A stretch of 64,000 nucleotides of DNA from assembly GCA_033032865.1 (NCBI GenBank), contig JAWHQI010000527.1:248001-312000 (forward strand), read 5' to 3'. Below, one piece after another: positions 1-9,790 of this stretch (its first letter is position 1; each line of letters starts with the position of its first letter). Source of the stretch: Dactylorhiza incarnata. Taxonomy: Eukaryota; Streptophyta; Magnoliopsida; Asparagales; Orchidaceae. A program made the translations under genes and the position numbers. The notes beneath the pieces are model-generated. The model was given only the letters and a program-made list of their open reading frames with translations, did no database searches and had not been told where the DNA came from.

Positions 1-2
1 AG

Positions 3-3000
3 GATATTACGATAGCTTTCGGAGATGAAGACTTGCAAGGGTTGCGGCTTCCGCACCAGGATCCGCTCGTGATCAGCGCAGGGATCGAGGATCCCTGCTT
101 CAAGGTGAAGAGAATACTGGTCGACAACCGAAGCTCAGTCGACGTCTTGTTCCTCTCCACTTTGCAGAGTATGAAGCTCACGAAAGACCAGCTTAGTCCT
201 GCGGCCGGGCCCGTCTACGGCTTCGACAACAGACCTGTCCCAGTGCAAGGCATGATCATTCTCCCAGTCACATTGGGCGAATTTCTGAGGCAGTCAACGC
301 ACAATATCCAGTTCATGGTGGTAGAGTCCACCTCCGCATATAATGTCATCTTTGGGAGGCCGCTCCAGTCGATCTTCGGGGCAATCCCTTCCATTCCACA
401 CCTAGCTATGAAGTTCCGCACTGCCGCGGGAATAGGCGTCGTAAGAGGAGACCAAGAGGCAGCCAGGACCTGCTATCTGAAGCAGGCCCAACAAGTAAGG
501 GCGACCGCTCTCAACATCAATAACTTCGACCTGCGAGACGAAGCTACTTTGCAACGAGGAGCGCCCGTCGAAGGGCCAGTAGAAGTACCACTTTCCCAAC
601 GAGACCCGACTCGAACTGTTCAGGTCGGGTCACTCTTGACGCAAGAAGAGCGAGAAAGGTTCACAACCTTCCTGCAGGAGAACGAGGACATTTTCGCTTG
701 GAGCCCGGAAGACATGCCCGGGGTAGATCCTGACGTTATCTATCACTCGCTAAACATCAACCCCGCCTGCAGACCTGTGATTCAAAAGAAGAGGAACTTT
801 GCCCCCGAACGTTTGAAGGCAATCGAGGAGGAGGTAGCTAAGCTCCTGGAGGCACGATTTATAAGCGAAGTAGAATATCCCACGTGGCTCGCTAACGTAG
901 TCATGGTGAAAAAGGCATCGGGAAAGTGGCGAATGTGCGTCCACTACAGCAATCTGAACCAAGCATGCCCGAAGGACAGCTTCCCCCTCCCGAGGATTGA
1001 CCAACTCGTCGACGCTACGGCAGGCCATGAGCTGCTCAGCTTCATGGATGCTTATTCGGGTTACAACCAGATAAGGATGAACCCCGCGGACGAAGAGCAT
1101 ACCGCCTTCTGCACCGACCGAGGAGTCTACTGCTACAAGGTGATGCCCTTCGGCCTTAAAAATGCCGGGGCCACCTACCAAAGGCTGATGAACAAGGTCT
1201 TCAAGAATCTCATCGGAGAAACGATGGAGGTTTACGTGGACGACATGCTAGTAAAGAGCGTCCACAGGCGCGACCACTTGGAAGACTTGGAAAAGTGCTT
1301 CCAGCTTCTCCGTCGCTTCCAGATGCGGCTCAATCCCAGCAAGTGTGCGTTTGGTGTGACGGCGGGGAAGTTCTTAGGTTTCATGGTAACCCATCGGGGA
1401 ATTGAGGCCAACCCCGAGAAGATCAAGGCGTTGGAGGATATGTCGCCACCTCGCTCAATTAAGGAAGTGCAACGCCTAAACGGGAGGATCACTGCGTTAT
1501 CCCGTTTCCTATCACGGACGGGGGACAAGTACCTCCCCTTCTTCAAAATTCTCCGGGGAGCACGCCATTCGGGTTTCCAGTGGACGGACGAGTGCCAAGT
1601 GGCCTTCGAGCTTCTCAAGCAATACCTGGCCTCGCCACCGCTTCTGTCAAAGCCCACCCCCGGGGAAACTCTGTTCCTGTACCTGGTCGTGTCGCCTACG
1701 ACTCTTAGCTCGGTGCTCGTGAAAGACGAAGGAGGAGTGCAGCGACCGATCTATTACCTCAGCAAGGTCCTCACCGACACCGAAACCAGATATCCGGCAG
1801 CAGACAAGACAGCCTTGGCTCTTGTTTTCTCAGCTAGAAAGCTTAGACCCTACTTCCAGGCTCATGCGGTTAAAGTGTTGACGCAACTCCCATTACGGAC
1901 AATCCTCCAGAAGCCGGAAGTCTCGGGGAGACTTGTAAAGTGGGCCGTAGAACTCGGCGAGTTTGACATTCAATTCCTGCCTCGGCGCGACATCAAGTCA
2001 CAGGTACTCGCCGACTTCGTGGTGGAATACACCATCCCGCCAGAGACAACCCTCATCAAAGACCCCACCAGCCCCCGTTGGACCCTCTATGTCGACGGCG
2101 CCTCAGGAGCTGAAGGGGCCGGAGCAGGATTGCTCCTCATAAGCCCCGAAGGGATCACCCTGGATTACGGACTCCGGCTAAAATTCCCCGCAACAAATAA
2201 CATTGCAGAGTACGAGGCACTGATCGCTGGACTTCGACTCGCTATCAACTGCAAAGCTGAGAACCTAACGATTTACACAGACTCCCAACTCGTGGTCTCG
2301 CAGGTTGAAGGAGACTACGAGGCTAAAAGCGAGCAGATGTTAAAGTACCTCGCGTTCGCAAAATTACTTCTTCAGAAGATCACATCGTATCAGATTCTAC
2401 ACATCCCCCGAGAGCAGAATTCCAGGGCGGATGCTCTATCCAAGCTCGCCACTTCACCCTCCAGCTACCAGTCTCGAAGACGCCGAATCGAAGAAGTCGT
2501 GATCCCAAGCATTCAAGGACCATGGGAAATCGCAGCCATCCACCAGGAAGAGTCATCCTGGATGACCCCATTACGAGCTTACCTCGAGCACGGGCACCTT
2601 CCCGAAGATCGCTTAGAAGCGCGAAGACTACGAATGCGGGCGGCATCGTTCACTATCATAGACGGGGAGCTTTACAAACGGGCATTCTCAGGTCCATATC
2701 TAAAATGTCTACCGGCGGGTGAGGCAGACTACGCCCTCAGGGAAGTACACGGAGGAGTCTGCGGAGAGCACTTAGGCGGAAAGGCATTGGCGCGGAAAAT
2801 ACTGCGTCAAGGCTTCTATTGGCCGACTATAAGGAAGGACGCGGCCGACTTTGTCCAAAGGTGTGAAAGCTGTCAGCTGCACGCCAACATACCTCATCAA
2901 CCCCCGGTCTCACTTTCCACGCTGTAGAGTGCGTGGCCATTCGCACAGTGGGGGATCGACCTCCTCGGTCCCCTACCCCTAGCATCCGGGCAGAGGAAGT

Positions 3001-3794
3001 TCATCATCCTAGCCATCGACTACTTCACCAAATGGGTGGAGGCGGAACCCCTAGCCAAAATCATGGAAGAAAACGCCAAACAGTTTGTCTGGAAGAACAT
3101 TGTCTGCCGCTTCGGCATCCCGGCTACGATCATTGCCGACAATGACACTCAATTCACTGGGAAGTCCTTCACCAAGATGTGCGAGGATCTGAAGATCAAC
3201 CTACGTCACACGGCCGTGGCGCATCCGCAAACCAACGGACAAGTAGAAGTCACAAATCGCACCATCCTCAAAGGATTGAAGACACGCTTGGAAGAGGCCG
3301 GGGGACAATGGGTAGACGCGCTCCCAATTGTGCTGTGGGCATATCGCACAACAGAGAGGACTCCTACGGGGGAGACGCCTTATAACCTCTGTTACGGAAC
3401 CGAAGCTATCATCCCCGTCGACATCGGCGTTCCAAGTACTCGAGTGCTAACCTTTGACCCCAGCAAGAATGATGGACTGCTCCGAGAAAATCTCGATCTA
3501 ATCCCAGAAGTTCGGGACGGCGCCGCTCACCGTGCGGCACTCTACCAAATGCGTGTAGCCCGGACCTACGATAGGAGGGTGAAGCCCAGACCAATCAACG
3601 TAGGAGATCTCGTCTTACGCAGCATCGAGGCAGCCGGCAAAGGCCCCCAAGGAGATAAGCTCTCGCCGGCCTGGGAAGGCCCGTACGTAGTCACCACAGT
3701 CGTGAAACCCGGAACATACAGGCTCAGGACGGCGGAAGGGAAGACTTTGCCACGCACCTGGAACGCTCAAAACCTGCGCCGCTTTTACCAGTGA
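3..3794 (+). pseudogene. pol: Tat-lineage pol: protease, RT, RNase H, second RNase H, integrase (5' partial, one stop)
   Basis: The frame is open from the window edge to 2924, meets a TAG at 2925-2927 and continues in the same frame to 3794. Residues below count from the Met at 33. Protease: ILVDNRSS at about 28-35, where the family has Asp-Asn-Gly, so the active-site Gly is Arg. RT: residues about 240-420, with FMDAYSGYNQ and the catalytic YVDD at 401-404 (1233-1244). First RNase H: about 550-670, weakly conserved. Archaeal-type RNase H: about 683-810, with YVDGAS, NIAEYEAL and YTDSQLV. Integrase: His/Cys zinc-binding region before the stop (H..H..CESC). The core after it has IADND and QVEVTNR, so its second Asp and Glu are intact. 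The stop separates zinc-binding and catalytic parts. The product would make DNA copies and integrate them; this copy cannot make a full polyprotein. Confidence 0.9.
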
Positions 3795-3816
3795 TCCAGG
3801 ACCTCTACCATGGGCT

Positions 3817-4008
3817 AAGCCACGAGCTCAAACTCGTGCAAACTTATCTTCAATTTCTGTACCAAGCCGCGAGCCCCGACTCATGCAAATTTATCTTATA
3901 ATTTATGTAAAAGTCGCGAGCTCGGACTCGTGCACCTATCTTCTATTACATATTATGTAAAAGCCGCGAGCCCAGACTCGTGCACCTATCCTATCTTACA
4001 TAAAGCTG
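3817..4008 (+). repeat. Four 47-50-bp tandem repeats in the Tat 3' untranslated region
   Basis: The core 'aagccgcgagc..gactcgtgc' starts at 3817, 3864, 3911 and 3961. Spacers are AT-rich (for example 'ttatgtaaa'). The array begins 23 bases after the pol stop. The same core recurs with a 27-bp period at 4361-4468, so both arrays look derived from one seed. Confidence 0.85.
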
Positions 4009-4081
4009 TGCGTCAAATGATTTCTTACTATAAAACTATATTTTGACACTTGCATCTGCTTAAGAAAAATCTTTGTAACGA

Positions 4082-4360
4082 GGCCCTGCTTCGGGGGCTT
4101 TGCACCGCCGTCGATTGAAGGTTCGCCCTTCTCCTCCGCCGTCGAGTCCCGGCGTCGTAGGGGCCTGCCCCCCTTACGTTCGCCCCCGGTTTCAATACAC
4201 CAGCTATTCACCGGCCACTTCGGGGCCCTGCCCCGGGGGCTTTGCACCGCCGTCGATTGAAGGTTCGCCCTTCTCCTCTGCCGTCGAGTCCCGGTGGCGC
4301 AGGGGCATGCCCCCCCTTGCGTTCACCCACAGTTTGAATACACCAGCTATTCACCGGTCA
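4082..4360 (+). repeat. 142-bp tandem duplication in the Tat 3' untranslated region
   Basis: The block starting 'ggccctgcttcgggggcttt' at 4082 repeats at 4224 with a few substitutions, including 'ccgtcgattgaaggttcgcc' and 'acaccagctattcaccgg' in both copies. It is GC-rich, unlike the AT-rich spacers on either side. Open frames through it are artefacts of base composition. Confidence 0.85.
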
Positions 4361-4468
4361 AGCCACGAGCACAGACTCGTGCCAAAAAGCCGCGAGCACA
4401 GACTCGTGCAAAAAAGCCGCGAGCACAGACTCGTGCAAAAAAGCCGCAAGCACAGACTTGCGCAAGCT
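4361..4468 (+). repeat. 27-bp tandem repeat, four copies
   Basis: The unit 'agccgcgagcacagactcgt' plus 'gcaaaaa' starts at 4361, 4388, 4415 and 4442. The core matches the 47-50-bp array at 3817-4008, with a shorter spacer. A degenerate fifth core lies near 4488. Confidence 0.85.
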
Positions 4469-4710
4469 AATTTCTATTATGTAAAAGCTGCGGGCTCAGA
4501 ACCGCGCAAGCTAATCTGTTATTTTGCAGAAACCCCTCCGCCCATACGGATGTCAATACCGGGCAGCAAGCCCACAATGACCTCAGAGAACCAACACCCT
4601 CCGACATCAACTCCTACCCAGAAAGCGCCGCACAAGGGGCAATGGATAAAGCCGCCGCGGAAAAATCAAAACCTTCGCACTCCTCGCTCTGGAACTCGGA
4701 CTCCGAAGGT

Positions 4711-4721
4711 TTGGGGGCTTA
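4711..4721 (+). other. Probable polypurine tract region of the Tat element
   Basis: The purine-rich run 'ttgggggctta' directly precedes the TGTTG that starts the 3' LTR. In LTR retrotransposons this tract primes plus-strand DNA synthesis. Position and composition fit, but the tract is short and has pyrimidines near its end. Confidence 0.45.
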
Positions 4722-4899
4722 TGTTGTACACCCGTAAAGGCCTTAGGACGCGTCTAGAGAAAGCCCCGCAAAAGAGAGGTGGGGTCAACGGTCAAAGAGC
4801 GCACAAGCCATAGGTATGTACGCTACCGCGCGCACGAAAGCGCGCGGTAACGCGCAGGCTGCACCCCCCGCCGCGAGAGAGCGACCCGATCGCACCCCG

Positions 4900-5230
4900 A
4901 CCGCACCGCCCTTGGGGGTGCGGTCGGCCGAGTCGCACCCCCAGGAGGGTGCGGCCCAGCCGCACCCCCCAAAGGGGATGCGACCAAGCTGCATCCCCCA
5001 AGGGGGTCCGGCCCAGCCGCACCCCCCAAGGGGGTGCGGCCAAGCCGCACCCCCCTTGGGGTGCGGCCAAGCCGCACCCCCCAAGGGGGTGCGGCCAAGC
5101 CGCACCCCCCTTGGGGTGCGGCCAAGCCGCACCCCCCTTGGGGTGCGGCCAAGCCGCACCCCCCTTGGGGTGCGGCCCCCCCTTTTTCTCTGGGGTGTGC
5201 AGCCGTGGCCACCCCCTTGGGGTGCGGACC
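4900..5230 (+). repeat. GC-rich palindromic minisatellite in the LTR U3
   Basis: A unit of about 24-30 bp, 'gggtgcggccaagccgcaccc' with variable C/G and A/T spacers, repeats about ten times. Each unit is an inverted repeat (GGGTGCGGC, then CAA, then GCCGCACCC), so each can form a hairpin on either strand. All six frames stay open for long stretches here because of this; no protein is supported. Confidence 0.85.
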
Positions 5231-5685
5231 GGTGCCCTTGTCCTCGCCGAAGGTCCCGATCGTTCTTTAGGGGGCGACCCCCTGATTCGTCGTCCGCCCG
5301 AGGTGCCCCCGTAGTTCGTTACGCACTCAGAACGCTTCTGCACTAGCGCGCGCTCAGAACATTTCTAAGCGCAAGTCAGGAAGCTTTCTCACTTTTTGTC
5401 TTTCCGGCTTCTCACTTTTTGTCTTTCCGGCTTCTCACTTTATGTCTTTCAGGCTTCTCACTTTTTGTCTTTCAGGCTTCTCACTTTTCAGGAATGGCCA
5501 GTCGCCTTTTTCACCTCCAACGGAACTGCCTGAACTGCCCGAGCCGCCCAAACTGCCCAAAGGGCAAGGTGGTTATTTACGAAAAATGGCGATCCGTGTG
5601 CCCCAAATCGGAAAATATGATTCGTCCACCAAGCATTTATGGAAACTACCAACGACAAAATTACCGGACCGCCCCCGGCTAAAGC

Positions 5686-5692
5686 TATAAAA
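5686..5692 (+). promoter_or_regulatory. TATA box of the Tat LTR
   Basis: 'ctataaaagg' lies inside the LTR, with transcription expected to start about 25-30 bases downstream near 5715. It is the best TATA match in the LTR and is oriented the same way as pol. Confidence 0.6.
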
Positions 5693-5824
5693 GGAGCCTC
5701 AGGGCTTCATTTGAAAGGACCTTGACTTCTGGACCCGGGAGAGCTCCTTGCAGACTTTTGCGGAATTCTCCTTCGGCGCTTGAAGATCTCCTTCGTGGAC
5801 TTGAAGATCTTCATCATCCCGAAA

Positions 5825-6016
5825 GGCGACTAGCCTTCTCACTTTCGTTCTCCAGCATTCCCGGAAGGAAAAGGCGACCAGCCTTCTCACTTTCGTTCTC
5901 CAGCATTCCCAGAAGGAAAAGGCGACCAGCCTTCTCACTTGCGTTCTCCTGCATTCTCAGAAGGAAAAGGCGACTAGCCTTCTCACTTTTGTTCTCAGAA
6001 GGAAAAGGCGACTAGC
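5825..6016 (+). repeat. 48-bp tandem repeat in R-U5 of the Tat LTR
   Basis: The motif 'ggcgac(t/c)agccttctcact' starts at 5825, 5873, 5921 and 5969 (period 48), then at 6007 in a shortened copy. It lies downstream of the TATA box and so would be in the transcript. Confidence 0.85.
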
Positions 6017-6350
6017 CTTCTCACTTTGGTTCTCAGAAGAGAAAAAGACTTAGTTTTTCCGAGAGGTGGTCTGTCACCCTCGGAGTTCTCTCTCTCTCTC
6101 CATCATTGTAACGAGCAGCGGCCTGTCGCTCTCGAGTTCTAGCGTCCAAATTGTAACCCCCCAGGAGATAGTGAAGTTTGGTCGGCACAGCTCCGACCGT
6201 GTGGTTTTTTACCCTTTCCGGGTTTTCCACGTTAAAAAGTCCCAGCATACTCGACAAATCTCTAATTGACTGTTTGCGCACTTAGTTCGCTCACGAGCTA
6301 AGGTGGTTCAAGTGGACCGGTCTACCAAGAGCCCTAAGCGTTCCGCAACA

Positions 6351-7223
6351 ATTAAGATAACGATCGGTAAAAAAATTGAACTCTGTAGAAACCCAAACAC
6401 CCTCGTAGTTGATAAATAGATGAGAAAAATGTTAGCATTGTTGGTAAGCAGACATAAACCTTAAGAGTTTCTTGATGCGTACATACTCATTCTATAAATG
6501 AACTACTCATTGCACATAGCCCTCCAGCATTTCAATTTTATAAAACCAACTTTTCATAAATAGAAAAACATCTAACGATATGACATGGAGTTGATTTCAT
6601 AATGATCTTGATTCATGTTCAATTTTCAAAACTCTCCCCAATATGAATATGCAATCAAATCGAGAGAATGGGAACCTCAAGAAAATGAAATCGCAAACAT
6701 TTCGAAATCTTAACGCTTTTAAGAACTCAGTGCAATTTATCAAGAGCAGGTAACTTACTGAATCACTCTACAAGAGAGCCATCTGAATGCCTTTCTCATG
6801 ATATTTATTATAAAAGAGAAAAGTTGCTCTTCAACCAACCGAAGCTAACATAGAGAAAACTAAAGACAAATTAGCAGTGTGATTAAAAACTGAAAGAAAC
6901 AAATTCACATTTACCCTATTAGAAATCTTTTGCCAGAGGAGGAGATAGTCTTCCCTCATCAACCTTTTCTTCTTTATGCAAATTCTTCTCGCTTGGGTAT
7001 ACGTAGATTTGGGGGAATTATAAAAGAAATGAAATAAAATATGAAGAAATGAAAAGTTACCCATGACTCCGGTGTCGCTTTGCTGAAGTGGAAAAATGAC
7101 CATCGATACCCTTGAAATCTCATGCACAGCCAGCCCATAGGACATAATGACTAAAAAAGAGAATGAAAAAACAATAGCAATTGAGATTTGATGTCATCCC
7201 CTTTGTAACTTGATATGTTGACT
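6351..7223. other. Unassigned AT-rich DNA between the Tat LTR and copia pol
   Basis: No protein, RNA gene or repeat was recognised. A purine run on the - strand (about 7196-7206, 'acaaaggggatga') follows the copia stop codon and could be that element's polypurine tract. If so, part of this stretch would be its LTR, but no TG/CA end could be fixed. A 104-codon open frame on the - strand (6831-7145) has no recognisable content. Confidence 0.4.
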
Positions 7224-8166
7224 TCAGGTCTCTGCAGAGAACTTATTCTTTACATTCCCCTTTGTAACCTCTAGGGCTTTAATATTGCATTGACTCCACA
7301 GTTTTTCGAAACGCTCTTGCGCTAAGGGCTTTGTAAGCAGGTCAGCTAGTTGATCTTCTGATCGACAATATGATAACGCGATTGCTTTGCTGTCCACCAA
7401 CCGGAGAATAAAATGGTGCTTTAGATCAATGTGTTTGGCTCTTTGATGTTGCACTGGATTGGTGACAATTGCTATGGCCGATTGATTGTCACAATGCAAA
7501 AATTAGGGGCTCGTACACTGCTTCTTCTTCAAGGATGTCGTCTATTTGCTGATTATTAAGTTCTTTCACACTTTTCTTCTCTTTTTGAAGTCCAGATTGT
7601 GCATGTCCTGCTGTTTCTTGAATCATCCGTTGAATCCATAAGTCCTCTGAGGCTGCATGTGCTATAGCGACATATTCTGCTTCTGCAGATGATAGTGCTA
7701 CAACTTTTTGTTGTTTAGTACTCCAGGCGATGGGTTTTGAGCCGTGGAAGAAGATATGGCCACTTGTGCTAGTTCGGTCATCCAAGGAACCACCCCAATC
7801 GTTGTCACAATATCTTGTAAGTTTGGATTCATTCTCTCGAGTGTATAGCAATCCAAGATGTGAAGTGTCTTTTAAGTATCTGAGAATACGTTTGACAGCC
7901 ATCATATGCATTTGAGAAGGATTGCTTACAAATCGTGACACTGTCCCTACTGCATTGTCTATATCTGGTCGAGTTGCAGTCGAGTATATTAAAGTGGCGA
8001 CAATTTTTCGATACAAGGTTTCATCTGCCGGTTGTGAGGCATCTCTTTTCTTTAGATTGACATATGTAACCATCGGTGTACTTGCTGGTTTGGCATCTAT
8101 CATGTTGAACTTTGTAAGTAGATCGATGGTATACTTTTCTTGATTAAGAAAAGTATATGGTAACAA
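7224..8166 (-). pseudogene. pol: Ty1/copia pol 3' fragment: RT end and RNase H
   Basis: On the - strand the fragment reads, in order, the end of RT (EKYTIDLLTKF, then STPMVTYV), the connection segment (IVATLIYSTATRPDI, RFVSNP, AVKRILRYLKDT) and RNase H (YCDNDWGG, TSGHIFF, SSAEAEYVA, HCDNQSAIAI, RAKHIDLKHHFI), ending at a stop at 7224. The RNase H acidic residues are present. A frameshift lies near 7495, because the last 90 residues use another frame. About 35 residues (KEKKSVKELNNQQIDDILEE and following) sit between the two halves where most copia elements have a shorter linker. Gag, protease, integrase and most of RT are missing: the sequence stops making sense above about 8160, where the gypsy remnant region begins. 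Confidence 0.9.
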
Positions 8167-8272
8167 TATGTAAGCAATATCATAGTGTATTTGTACAAGA
8201 CAATAAAGATAAGTGGCATAGTAAATGATTTATATGTAAAGAATGGTAAACAGTGGTACAATGAACAATATT
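8167..8272. other. Junction between copia and gypsy remnants
   Basis: About 100 AT-rich bases with no assigned function. At the copia edge is a short inverted repeat (tatacttttcttgattaagaaaagtata, about 8130-8157). No LTR of the gypsy element fits here, so its 3' LTR has been lost. Confidence 0.4.
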
Positions 8273-9350
8273 TCATCGTATTGGTGGCACGGGAAGATGT
8301 TCTTCTGGTTGGCGAAGGACACGTCTTAGCGAGGAGACATGAAACACGTCGTGGAGATTTCCCAACTCTGCTGGCAGAGCTAGCCTATAGGCAACATGGC
8401 CGATCCTCTCCATGACTATGCGGTGTTTGTACTGCAGGATGCCATTGTATAGGTTGTAATCCTCCTGAGTGCCATGTTGCAAGGTCTGAATGATCGGGGC
8501 CGCTTCTACGTCGATCTTCTGTGCCTCTCGTATTCTATCTCTGATGTCGCACTGTATCTCCATCCAGTAAAGCTGAGCCTGGTAATCCATCGGGTTCCTA
8601 CGGGTGATGAGGATGATATCCAAGTCTGCCAAAGACTTGACCAACTCTTCTGGTATCATCTCTAGCCAATTTCCGGCCATCGAAGGTTGCCGACTTAGGG
8701 CATCTGCAACCTTATTGGCTTTTCCGGGGTGGTATTGGAGGGCGAAGTCATAATCGCACAGGAATTCCAGCCATCGGCGCTGTCGGAGATTTAGCTCCTT
8801 CTGGGTGAAGATATATTTGAGGCTCTTGTGGTCGGAGAAGATCTCGCATCTTACTCCGTAGAGATAATGCCTCCAGACTTTTAACGCGAAAACTACCGCA
8901 CCCAGTTCCAGATCATGGGTGGCGTAGTTTAGTTCGTGAGGCTTTAGCTGACGTGAAGTGTATGCGACTACCTTGCCGTGTTGCATTAGCACGGCTCCCA
9001 ACCCTTTTAGCGATGCGTTGGCGTAGATTTGGAAGCCCTCAGTACCTGAGGGGAGTGTCAGAATCGGAGCCGATATTAGTCGGTTCTTTAGCTCCACGAA
9101 CGCCGCTTCGCATTCGGGAGATCATTGGAACGTCACGTCCTTTTTGGTGAGGGAGGTGAGTGGTAACACAATCTTAGAGAATCCTTCTACAAACTTGCGG
9201 TAGTAGCCGGCGAGGCCAAGAAAACTCCTGATGTCTGCTGCTGACTTAAGTGGCGGCCAGTCTCGTACTGCTTGTACTTTGGCTTGGTCCACTGCTACCC
9301 CGTTCTTGTTAACTGTATGTCCAAGAAAGCCGAATTTTTCCATCCAGAAC
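8273..9350 (-). pseudogene. pol: Chromovirus RT end, RNase H and deleted integrase
   Basis: The - strand encodes the RT thumb/connection (EKFGFLGHTV, DWPPLKSAADIRSFLGLAGY), an in-frame TGA just below 9122, then RNase H ([48 protein letters not shown]). The first RNase H Asp position reads Asn in YANAS, where DAS is usual. After RNase H the frame enters the integrase N-terminal region ([14 protein letters not shown]) and, near 8415-8425, jumps straight to the C-terminal GPY-type region ([23 protein letters not shown]). The zinc-binding motif and whole catalytic core, several hundred codons, are absent. The frame stops at 8273 before any chromodomain. The upstream RT continues beyond the hAT-like insertion at 9351-9790. 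Confidence 0.88.
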
Positions 9351-9790
9351 TAGCCCTGCAAGTTGAGTCGAGCCGACTCGTGAGCTCGATGAGCCGGCTC
9401 GAAAAAAGCTCGACTCGAGCTCGAACCAGTTGAGCTCGAGCTCGAGCTCGATTTCGAGCCGAGCTCGAGCTCGATTACTCTTGTTCATGAGCTCGCGAGC
9501 CGGCTCGCGAGCTTTTTTTTGGGTATTTTTTTTAAAAATATATATAAATAAAAATAAAAATGGGTTCATGAGCAAAAAGCTCGCGAGCAGCTCGAGCTCG
9601 ACTCGAGCTCGCGAGCTCGAAAGCTCGAGCTCGAGCTCAATATAATGGTCTCGAGCTCGAGCTCGAGCCAAGCAGGGTGAGCTCGACGAGCTCGATCTCG
9701 AGCTCGAGCTCGAAATATTTAGCTCGAGCTCGAGCTCGAGTTTGGGATTTTTGCCAAGCTCAACTCGAGTTCGACTCGTTTACACCCCTA
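9351..9790. mobile_element. hAT-like miniature element made of GAGCTC repeats
   Basis: This 440-bp insertion interrupts RT. It is flanked by the 8-bp duplication tccagaac (9343-9350 and 9791-9798). The ends are imperfect inverted repeats: TAGCCCTGCAAGTTGAGTC on the left and, read inward from the right, TAGGGGTGTAAACGAGTC. An 8-bp duplication and TAGGG-type ends fit the hAT superfamily. A 10-bp reading of the duplication (atccagaact, ends AG/CT) is also possible and would suggest a Mutator-like element. Most of the interior is the palindromic hexamer GAGCTC with GAGCTCG spacing, broken by an AT-rich centre (9510-9560). There is no coding capacity; it would depend on a transposase elsewhere. 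Confidence 0.75.

Larger units (their letters stand above)
1..6350 (+). mobile_element. Ty3/gypsy LTR retrotransposon, Tat lineage, 3' portion
   Basis: The order pol, repeat-rich 3' untranslated region, purine tract, LTR on the + strand marks the 3' half of a gypsy element; gag and the 5' LTR lie left of the window. Tat lineage is inferred from the second RNase H domain after the usual one and from the long non-coding tract between pol and the 3' LTR, both known traits of Tat/Ogre/Retand elements. The LTR ends are TGTTG and CAACA, an inverted pair. The five bases after the LTR (attaa, 6351-6355) should be one copy of the target-site duplication, but its partner is outside the window. One stop codon in pol suggests a fairly young but inactive copy. 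Confidence 0.85.
4722..6350 (+). mobile_element. 3' LTR of the Tat element
   Basis: It is 1629 bp, starting TGTTGTACAC and ending TTCCGCAACA, so TGTTG/CAACA form terminal inverted repeats. It holds a GC-rich palindromic repeat (about 4900-5230), short pyrimidine repeats (5380-5490), a TATA box (5686-5692) and a 48-bp repeat downstream of the TATA box (5825-6016). The order suggests U3 up to about 5715 and R-U5 after it. No 5' LTR is available for comparison, so the ends rest on the terminal motif and on the purine tract before it. Confidence 0.65.

Noticed and set aside
4785..5346. Several long overlapping open frames on both strands
   Set aside because: They lie in the GC-rich palindromic minisatellite of the Tat LTR, overlap in many frames and translate to a short repeated phrase. 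Base composition explains them.
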